Assembly (NCBI GenBank): GCA_030180135.1
Contig: CM058236.1
Span: 55,951,728 to 56,015,727, forward strand
Source of the DNA: Orychophragmus violaceus
Taxonomy: Eukaryota; Streptophyta; Magnoliopsida; Brassicales; Brassicaceae
DNA: 64,000 bases
Reading direction: 5' to 3'
The translations under genes and the position numbers were made by a program. Positions within the stretch are counted from its first letter, which is position 1; the number at the start of each line of letters is the position of its first letter. This document shows, piece after piece, positions 56,567 to 64,000 of the stretch. The notes under the pieces were generated by a model. The model did no database searches. It was given only the letters and a program-made list of their open reading frames with translations, and had not been told where the DNA came from.

Positions 56567-57545
56567 CTTCCTTGCTGTGAGAGTCAGATCGCTTGTTTTT
56601 TTTTGTGAACCTTTGTACGAACAGAGCCTGCATTTGTAATTATACGCGTACGTTGCTCGCTTTCTTTCATGTGCTCCTTTCTTCCTCCGTTTTATTTTTG
56701 TTGTTCTCGTTTGTTGGCGCGAGCTGGCTCTACCTCGTTTTGTGCCCGTTAGAATTTGCTTGGCCGTTTTTGGTAGATGTGTCGTTTTGAGTTTCGAGGC
56801 TTGGTCCACGCGTTATTATTGCTTTTCTAAGGAGTTACTTTCGCGTGTTTATGGAAAGGTGGACCGCCGTTTTTGCATTGAAGGCGTGCATTGGTAACTG
56901 ACGCGTTGTATTGAATGCGTTGTTGATGTACTTGTTGCCCTTAGTGATTATAAATACTCCTTCTTTTCTTCCGATCTTTCATGTCTTGTTATTCGTCACT
57001 TTTCTCCTTTTCTTTCTTACTGAGTGTGGTTCAGTCCTTTCCTTCTCTCGTGATTGTAGAGTTTGGTCCCAGCGTGTCGTGGCAGCAAGGCCTCTCTGCC
57101 AATGGGTTTCTCGTTGGTGCTTATCGTTGGTCCACTCCGGCCACCAGAGTTTCTGTTTTTCTGGTTGCCGAGCGGGCTCGTGTTTTTCCTGCGAAATGGG
57201 GGCTTGTCGATATGTGAAAATGTACTGATAGCCGACCTTGTTTGTTGCTTTTACAAACGTAAGGGCGACGCATGGTCCTTCCTGTTGGGTGGATCTGATG
57301 CGTTGCTGATTTTAATAACGTGTCAGGGGCTGTCCTGTCTTTAACTTGTCTCTTTTGACGTAAGTGTGTTGTTTGCCCGTTATGATGTGTGTTTACTTTT
57401 CTTTCCTTTCTGTTGATTCGTTCTTCTTTGCTTTTGTTTTGTTTTGTTTCGCAGGGTAGCGGGCTCGATATCAAGCTTGCTCATTTTCCGCCGAATAAGG
57501 GGAGGATTCCTTTGGGGAGAGCGGCTGATGTCAGAGTGGCCAGGG
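56567..57545. other. Tat internal region, no domain recognised
   Basis: Several overlapping short ORFs rich in Phe/Leu/Ser; nothing recognised. Part of the element between the accessory gene and the pol deletion. Confidence 0.45.
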
Positions 57546-57550
57546 GAACC
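57546..57550. repeat. Target duplication GAACC of solo Copia LTR
   Basis: Repeats exactly at 58229-58233. Confidence 0.88.
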
Positions 57551-58228
57551 TGATGGATTAGAGTGTTTTTCAAGGTTTAAATCTCGTATTACAACCTAAC
57601 ATATAATCTTAACAGATCTAGGTTCTTGCAAAACGAATCATAAAACCAAACCTGTAACATTACCTATTGTTTGCACAGCGGATTGATGGTAATGACAAGA
57701 TCAGTCTAGAACAGATGAATCACCTATTCCTCCTTGAGTATCCACACTCTTACAAGCAAGGGATGGCTGCTAGACCAAAGAGATGGATGATCAGAGAGAG
57801 AGGTTAGAGAGAGAGATGGAAACTCGCGGCTGCCCCCAAAAGAAATCGCAAAACATGGACTCTTTCTTAGGGTTTCGATTTCTTCCTCTCTCATTAATGG
57901 GCCCAAGTCATTTGACTAATGGCTCATTAATCATTTGGGCCCAAGACACAAATCAGACAAAAGCCTGCATTTTGTCTGGCCCAATTCTCTGATCCAATAC
58001 AGTAAATGCCACTGCATCTTACCGTATTTATTCCATTTAACTTTCCCGTTAGCTATGGTGTGTGACCCTTCGGGATCATACAATACTGGTAATAAGTCCT
58101 AAACTTATAGATCATGAGCGGGCTCTAGCAAGTCATCATGATCACCCAGTATTTATGACTTATGTCTGATCTCGACATTTATCATACTTTCTAGAGGTAG
58201 TACAGTAGATTTCAGGACATTCCCAACA
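57551..58228 (-). mobile_element. Solo Copia LTR (678 bp)
   Basis: + strand runs TGATGGATTAGAG...GACATTCCCAACA; flanked by GAACC. Its right part is close to the Copia2 LTR (TTTCAGGACATTCCCAACA). No paired CGATCG palindrome is seen in it, unlike the other Copia LTRs here. Confidence 0.85.
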
Positions 58229-58233
58229 GAACC

Positions 58234-59159
58234 GTGGGGTCGGGCTTCGGGGTCGGGCTATCCTTTTTGGTGTGCTGAGGTTGGCTTGTATGGGCCTTCT
58301 TACCCCACGATGATCCTCCTCGGTTCGGTTTCGTCGTTGTACACTGCTGGGCCTCTGACTTTGAGGTCGTGCCGGGAGCAGACGACGAAATTGTCTTTCA
58401 AGAAAGGAGTTTGGCTCCTTATCGGACGAAGTCGGGCGTATCGCACGAGCTCCAGTTCGGAAGAAATCGTCTTTCAAGAAATTAAAATTGTTTTGTAGTT
58501 TTTTTTGTATGGTTCTTTTGTAATTTCGATGAGAATGAAATAAGAGAAAGAAGAGTTTTATCCTTGCCTCCCTCCTCGTCGTTTTCTGTTTTATTTGTTG
58601 TTTGTGAGTCGTTTCTTGGCTTTAGGGCGAGATCAAATTTTAGATGCGAGTACGTGCTCGGCTATCCTGTTTTTGATTTTCTCAGATCGAAACAAAGCTC
58701 GCCCATTTATATACAAAAGTTTGTGAGTGTGAGCTTTGGCTCGGCTTATCTCGTCATCTGCTAAGTTATCTAGGCGCGAGTACGTGATCGTCTTATCCTG
58801 TGGAGTCCTTGAACATAGTTATGCGGAGGAGGTCCGGCTTACACAACTTTTTCTAAGGACTCGTGCGGGTTTGGCCTCGGCTTACATGTCATTAAAACGA
58901 CGACGTGACACAATGTCACTGTGCATGGGACACGTGTTTATTGGATCGATCATTTGGCCAGAATGTCGATTGTTAGTTGTTAAGAGGCTAAGTTATATGA
59001 AAGTGCATGAAGATACTCTTTAAAATTTGAAAAACGTAGAGGTGGCTGCACCTTACATAGGTTGCCTACGTACTCTCTGAAGGGAGATCAAGCCAAGCGT
59101 AGTTCTTTCTTTTACATACTTTGAGCCGTAGCTCGGTTACTAGCATATATATCTAGATA
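58234..59159. other. Tat internal remnant between solo LTR and protease
   Basis: No RT, RNase H or integrase motif found on either strand. It includes a repeated CGCGAGTACGTG(C/A)TCG-like phrase near 58645 and 58775. Confidence 0.45.
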
Positions 59160-59955
59160 TGGTCTGAGTAGAGTTAGGACGTTTTACTTGTGGGGTGTGG
59201 TGCTCGTCCTACCTTTTTCGAGGTGCAGATCTTATCTTTCTTCGTCTGGGTGCGAGTTGGCGATCGCTTGCTTGGATATGAAGCATGACGTTTGTCGCAC
59301 TCTACGCTCCACTGTAAAGCAATATCTTGAGATTTTCTGGCTACCGTGGAGCGTGAAGATTCCTCCCGGGGTTGGGAATTTTAAGCATTGATGGTATGTC
59401 GAAGGTACTGCTTTCATAGCGTGGATCCAAGGGGTTCCCAAGATCACGTTGTAGATTGCGGGTCAGTCTATGACGACGAATTTGACGAACTTGGTCAGGC
59501 GTCCAACGTGCACTGGTAGCTTGATAGTCCCGATTGTCGTGGTCGTGTCTCCAGCGAATCCGGTGAGGGGTTTCTCCGAACGCTTCATCCTATAATAGCA
59601 GAGTTCCATCCTTTGTAGAGTCTCTTTGAATATGAGGTCAACAGAGCTTCCTGTATCGATCAGGACCTTGGTGACTTCACAGTCGCCAATTTGGAGTTCA
59701 ACGACGAGCGGGTCGTTGTGTGTCTTGTCAAGGCCCTCTTCGTCCTCCGAGTTGAAGGTGATCTCAGTTCCTGGTTTCAGCTCTTCGGGGATGTTCCTAC
59801 TCCATTGTTGGCGTGAGTCGACTTTTTGGCTATAGGCCGTTATCGATCTTACCGAGTCGTTGCAAGTGGGAAGTCCCCCCCCCCATGATCATGTTGACCC
59901 GCTCCCTGGGTGTCGGTGTGTCCTCTTCCTCATCGTCGCGGGCTCGCTTTGGTAG
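59160..59955 (-). pseudogene. Tat aspartic protease region, broken
   Basis: The minus strand reads RERVNMIMG, then after a shift CNDSVRSITAYSQKVDS, NDPLVVELQIGDCE, the active site VLIDTGSSVDLIF (about 59680-59640), GRLTKFVKFVVID-stop-PAIYNVILGTPWIHAMKAV and YHQCLKFPTPGGI. TGA at 59465-59463 replaces an expected Arg (CGA). A G10 run (+ strand C10 at 59875-59884) throws the frame before the protease. Catalytic DTG is intact, but the chain cannot be read through. The polyprotein would process Gag-Pol. Confidence 0.78.
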
Positions 59956-60227
59956 TTATGTGTCAACGTCACTCTGCTTCGCTTTCTGCTGGCTCATTTG
60001 CCTTGCCTTTTCCTCCTGGATGAGCATGAACTGTTCTCCCTCGTTCTTGGGTTGTCGCGGTGTTTCCCGATTTCCGGGGGGCGCCGACGGGGGGTTGCGG
60101 TTGGTTATGTTCGTTACCCCTTTTTGATATTCGCCGAATATGAGGTTTTGGAGATGCCGACATTCCGCAGTGCTGTGTCCGGAGCGCTGGTGGAAGTTGC
60201 AGAAGGTTTTTTCCTGGTCGTCGGACC
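59956..60227 (-). pseudogene. Tat Gag C-terminal fragment
   Basis: Reads FCNFHQRSGHSTAECRHLQN, the conserved plant Gypsy gag motif, then a Gln/Pro-rich linker ending KQSDVDT-stop. The 5' part is lost because Copia2 inserted at 60227/60228. Confidence 0.75.
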
Positions 60228-60910
60228 TGTAGGAATTTCTAGCAGTTCTAATCAGGATTAGCAACCCTAGTCTGAATTCCGAGCCTAGGATCTAAGGTTC
60301 ATGTAATTGAATCTATCAGATTTCGAGATTACTTGGTTAATATGCAGCGGAAGTATTTGCAGATAATCGAGATCACGAAGCGCCTCAAGTGCTGCGCCTC
60401 TACTGGTATCCACACGCACACAAACTGGACTGCAGGGATGCTAGTGCCTTACAGAGATCTAATCTCCAGAGAGGTTTCTTTCTATGTTCTGGTGGCTGTG
60501 AATTAGGTTGGGGACGAGTTTAGGTCGACCATATATCTTATATATGTCGGCTTAAACCACAACGGAATTAACCAACGATTAAGCCGAATTAATCTGATTA
60601 ATCCGCGAGTGCATCGATCGATGCACTATCTGCAACGATCGATGCTATCCCAGAACATTGATATCGAATGCATATCACATATGCATTCACTGGATCATTA
60701 CATTAATGATCAACCTCGTCTTTAACGCCCAGTTTGCTTAGGTGTGTGACCCTGTAGGATCATATAACACTAGCAATGAGTTCTCAACTCATTGATCATA
60801 AGTGGCTTCTAGCAAAGCGTTATGACTACCTAGTGTTATGTGATTGTCTCATCTCGACTATACGACTATCACTTAGAGCAAGTACAATAGATTTCAGGAC
60901 ATTCCCAACA
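60228..60910 (-). repeat. Copia2 3' LTR
   Basis: 683 bp. Palindrome pair at 60611 and 60632, 265-300 nt from the LTR start in element orientation, as in Copia1 and Copia3. Confidence 0.88.
60611..60645. promoter_or_regulatory. Paired palindromes in Copia2 LTR
   Basis: GCATCGATCGATGC (60611) and GCAACGATCGATGC (60632), starts 21 bp apart. Confidence 0.65.
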
Positions 60911-60922
60911 ATCTCCCACTTG
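60911..60922 (-). other. Copia2 polypurine tract
   Basis: Minus strand AAGTGGGAGAT directly before the 3' LTR. Confidence 0.85.
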
Positions 60923-61733
60923 TACTGGAATCATCTATTCCTTTAATCCCTTTGTAGCTATATCTCAATCTAGCATAAGGCAAGAACTGTGTTATCCTCA
61001 TTAAGCCAGATCACGTTTATCGAATCCCGATTTGCACTGATAAAACAAACGACTGACAATCACCTCGTTTGAGCGCGGCCACGCATTTCCAGTATCAAAT
61101 CTTCGATAGGCCCAGAGATATTTAACTCCTTTTATATAGGAGGTACAAATCCCATCTTGTTCCATCCATGTCTCTTTTATATTTCATGATACGCCTAAAC
61201 AATGTCTTTATGATCACCAGTTACGGCTAATGTTTGACAAAGTCAAGACAAACCAATCCATATAAGAGAGGACATGATGAACTCAGGTCTAAGTACTACT
61301 CTCTTTAGTCGTAATGAGGAAATCTTATGACACTCATATAACATCTTGTAGAGTTCTCATTAACGGGTCAATTCCGATCATGTGTTCTCTAACACATATC
61401 TATGTGATTGACTTTAATACACTTATTAAATGACTCCATGAAACATAGTCATCAGTCACCTCACATACTAGTCTCACGTGGTTGTTAATGTCCCACGTTA
61501 ACAACCTCGACCAGGGACCATTATAATTTATGTCATTTATTGCTTATAGGGTTTCATGATCAAGTCACATACTTGATGGCCTATAAAATGTCATAAATTA
61601 CTTTGGGACATTATATATCTAATTAACACAATTAAATAATGCTGAAACAATTTCATTAAAATAACATAACTATTATGTCTTTGTGAACATCATGTCATAA
61701 CTAAAACAAATACAACTCCCACTGAAATCAAGA
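60923..61733. other. Copia2 3' untranslated region
   Basis: No gene; aligns with 6171-6978 of Copia1. Confidence 0.6.
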
Positions 61734-64000
61734 TCATATCTTAAGAAATCTAATGCCTACAGCAGTAGTATGAAACTCATGCTTAGGCCTTGGGAGGGGC
61801 TTGGTCAGTGGATCAGCAACATTCTCATCCGTCGGGACTCTGCTGATCTTCACATCTCCTCTATTCACAATATCACGGATAAGGTGATATCTCCTTTCTA
61901 TGTGTTTGGATTTCTGGTGTGATCTAGGTTCCTTTGCTTGCGCAATGGCTCCATTGTTGTCACAATACAAAGCCACTGGCTCAGAAATGCTAGGAATCAC
62001 ACCAAGTTCAGTGATGAACTTCTTGATCCAAACAGCCTCTTTTGCCGCTTCAGAAGCAGCGAGATACTCAGCTTCAGTTGTGGAATCTGCTACAGTGTCC
62101 TGCTTGAAACTCTTCCAGCTTACTGCACCGCCATTCAGGCAGAAGATGTAACCAGATTGCGATCAGAAATCATCTTGGTCTGTCTGAAAACTTGCGTCTG
62201 TGTAACCACTTACTACCAGCTCATCACTTCCTACGTACACCAAGAATTTATCCTTAGTATTTCTCAAATACTTCAGAATATTCTTGACTGCTGTCCAGTG
62301 ACTTTCACCTGGATCCGATTGGTATCTACTCGTCATGCTTAAAGCACAAGCAACATCTGGACGAGTACAGAGCATGGCATACATGATGGATCCCAACGCC
62401 GAGGCATAGGGAATCCGACTCATGCGATCTCGCTCAGCAGGTGTCTCAGGACACTGCTTCTTGCTGAGACTTATGCCATAAGACATTGGTATGAAGCCCT
62501 TCTTGGAATCTTGCATACTGAACCTGTGTAAGACTTTATCGATATAAGTGTCTTGACACAGTCCAATCAACTTATTTAATCTATCTCTATAGATTCTTAT
62601 TCCAAGAATATACGCGGCTTCTCCCATGTCTTTCATTGAAAAACAACTTCCGAGCCAAGTCTTAACAGACTGTAACAACGAAACGTCATTTCCGAGAAGA
62701 AGTATGTCATCTACATACAACACGAGAAATGCAACTGCGCTCCCACTAGTCTTCTTGTAAACACATGGTTCTTCTTCGCTTCTGATGAAATCAAACTTTT
62801 TGACTGCTTCATCAAAACGAAGATTCCAACTCCGAGATGCTTGCTTCAATCCATAAATGGATCGATGAAGTTTGCATACTTTCCTAGCTGCATTTGGATC
62901 GATGAAACCTTCGGGTTGTGTCATGTACACATCCTCTTCCAGAATTCCATTAAGGAAAGCTGTTTTCACGTCCATCTGCCATATCTCATAATCATAATGA
63001 GCAGCTGTTGCTAAGAGAATCCGAATGGATTTAAGCATGGCGACAGGTGAATATGTTTCTTCATAGTCAATACCATGAATTTGTTTGAAACCTTTTGCCA
63101 CTAGCCTTGCTTTATATATCTGAATATTTCCATCCACATCAATTTTCTTCTTGAAAATCCATTTACACTCAATGGGTCTTGCACCATCGGGTAAATCAAC
63201 CAAAGTCCATACTTGGTTCTGTGACATGGATCCCATTTCAGATTCAGCGGCTTTCAGCCACTTTTCGGAGTCAGGGCTCATCATCGCTTCTTCAAAATTC
63301 GCTGGCTCGTCACTGTCAATGATCAACAAATCATGACAATTGGTTACAAGAAATCCATATCTCTCGGGTTCGTGACGGATCCTTTCGGATCGGCGAATTT
63401 CAGGCTCCACAGGCGCCGTCTCTACAACTCTTTGTAGATCCAACTGTTGCTCTTCCTCTACGGGTTGAGCATTTTCCTGCAGTTCTCGGACTTCTTCGAG
63501 TTGTACTTTACTCCCACTGTTTTTCTTGGAAAGAAATTCTCTCTCAAGAAAGACGCAGTTCCGAGCAACAAACACTTTGTTCTCGGATTGGTTGTAAAAG
63601 TAGTATGCCTTGGTTTCCTTAGGATAACCAACGAAGTAGCATTTATCAGATTTGGGCTCGAGCTTATCTGTAATTAATCTCTTAACATAAGCTTCACAAC
63701 CCCAAATCTTCAGGAAAGACACATTCGGAACATTTCCAGTCCACATCTCATGTGGTGTCTTTGCAACTAATTTTGACGGAACCCTATTAAGTGTAAACGC
63801 AGACGTTTCTAGAGCGTATCCCCAAAAGGATAATGGAAGAGTTGAGAGACTCATCATTGATCGAACCATATCTAATAAAGTTCGATTCCTCCTCTCAGAC
63901 ACGCCATTCCATTGTGGTGTTCCAGGAGGAGTGAGTTGTGAAACAATTCCACAATCTCTCAAATGATCACTGAATTCTTGGCTTAAGTATTCTCCTCCAC
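61734..64000 (-). pseudogene. pol: Copia2 Pol: integrase C-term, RT, RNase H; one nonsense codon
   Basis: Open from the window edge to 62163. Integrase core end (SQLTPPGTPQWNGVSERRNR, with the catalytic Glu), GKIWGCEAYV-type region, hinge, then RT: WIFKKKIDVDGNIQIYKARL, QMDVKTAFLNGILEEDVYMT (first Asp), SIYGLKQASRSWN, and the YVDD box in FLVLYVDDILLLGND. RNase H: LVVSGYTDASFQTDQDDF, then TGA at 62165-62163, then in the same frame SQSGYIFCLNGGAVSWKS, ADSTTEAEYLAASEAAKEAV, ALYCDNNGAIAQAKEP, HIERRYHLIRDIV, ending RPKHEFHTTAVGIRFLKI at 61734. The stop looks like CGA to TGA. Otherwise intact, so this is the likely type of helper for Copia1/3, although this copy would lack most of RNase H. Confidence 0.88.

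Larger units (their letters stand above)
53469..60227 (-). mobile_element. Second Tat-type Gypsy element, deleted and interrupted
   Basis: Minus-strand order: gag end (60227-59956), protease (about 59885-59160), no RT/RNase H/integrase, an antisense accessory gene on + (54140-56566), PPT (53890-53870) and 3' LTR (53869-53469). The same layout as 1-3345, with the accessory gene again antisense. The missing ~3 kb of pol indicates a large deletion. The 5' part is cut off by Copia2 and a solo Copia LTR sits at 57551-58228. Confidence 0.75.
60228..64000 (-). mobile_element. Copia2: near-intact Ty1/Copia element (runs off window)
   Basis: 3' LTR 60228-60910 (683 bp; + strand TGTAGGAATTTC...CATTCCCAACA), PPT 60911-60922, pol from 61734 past 64000. 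Left flank GGACC (60223-60227) should recur beyond the other LTR, outside the window. It interrupts the Tat gag. Confidence 0.92.

Noticed and set aside
55775..56809. 344-codon minus-strand ORF
   Set aside because: Lys/Arg/Leu-rich antisense reading of the + strand coiled-coil exon; no domain.

Overview
This window is plant nuclear DNA. Introns are short with GT/AG borders, intergenic DNA is AT-rich, and the gene and repeat content is Brassicaceae-like: an MDIS1/MRH1-type receptor-like kinase, REM-type B3 and GRF zinc-finger remnants, RPA70-like OB-fold genes, Helitrons, Ty1/Copia and Tat-type Ty3/Gypsy elements, LINEs and a Sadhu-like retroposon. The density of nested, decayed transposons suggests pericentromeric or otherwise heterochromatic DNA. 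All family names rest on recognition of motifs; no database was searched.

Layout. (1) 1-3345: the 3' end of a Tat-type Gypsy element, with an antisense accessory gene, polypurine tract and 3' LTR. (2) 3446-5407: two decayed host-type genes, GRF zinc finger (+) and RPA-like OB fold (-). (3) 5419-13687: a minus-strand Copia element (Copia1) with target duplication ATTGA, inserted 11 bp upstream of the OB-fold ATG; a 1.2-kb solo LTR sits in its leader. (4) 13.7-26.6 kb: gene fragments (phosphofructokinase, methionine aminopeptidase 2), a solo Tat LTR, two RPA-like pseudogenes, a B3 pseudogene and a Helitron helicase remnant. (5) 26.3-29.3 kb: a Helitron head-to-tail junction and a ~228-bp tandem array. 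(6) 29354-38070: a poly(A) retroposon with a 14-bp target duplication, split by a very young Copia element (Copia3, 30565-37816, 684-bp LTRs that look essentially identical). (7) 38.2-49.3 kb: a Helitron inside a Helitron, which hosts a 7.2-kb LINE (itself carrying a solo LTR) and a 0.74-kb LINE fragment. (8) 50201-53141: the only intact host gene, an MDIS1-like receptor pseudokinase. (9) 53469-60227: a second Tat element (-) with antisense gene, protease and gag but no RT/integrase, split by a Copia solo LTR. (10) 60228-64000: Copia2 (-), with a nearly intact pol that runs off the window.

Most unusual signal: 14-bp palindromes centred on CGATCG, usually in pairs about 21 bp apart centre to centre (two DNA turns). 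They occur in the LTRs and leaders of all three Copia elements and also in an apparently unrelated 1.2-kb LTR family. Within each LTR family they lie at a fixed offset from the LTR start, and they occur in two sequence versions. They could be protein-binding modules or RNA dimerisation/packaging signals.

How the parts relate: Copia2 looks like the autonomous type, with the catalytic RT motifs intact. Copia1 and Copia3 keep gag but share one deletion that removes the RT region with the first catalytic aspartate. They therefore look like a gag-positive, RT-negative family moved in trans, and Copia3 shows that this happened recently. Most nonsense codons in the decayed genes fit C-to-T decay, mainly CGA to TGA, as expected for methylated DNA.
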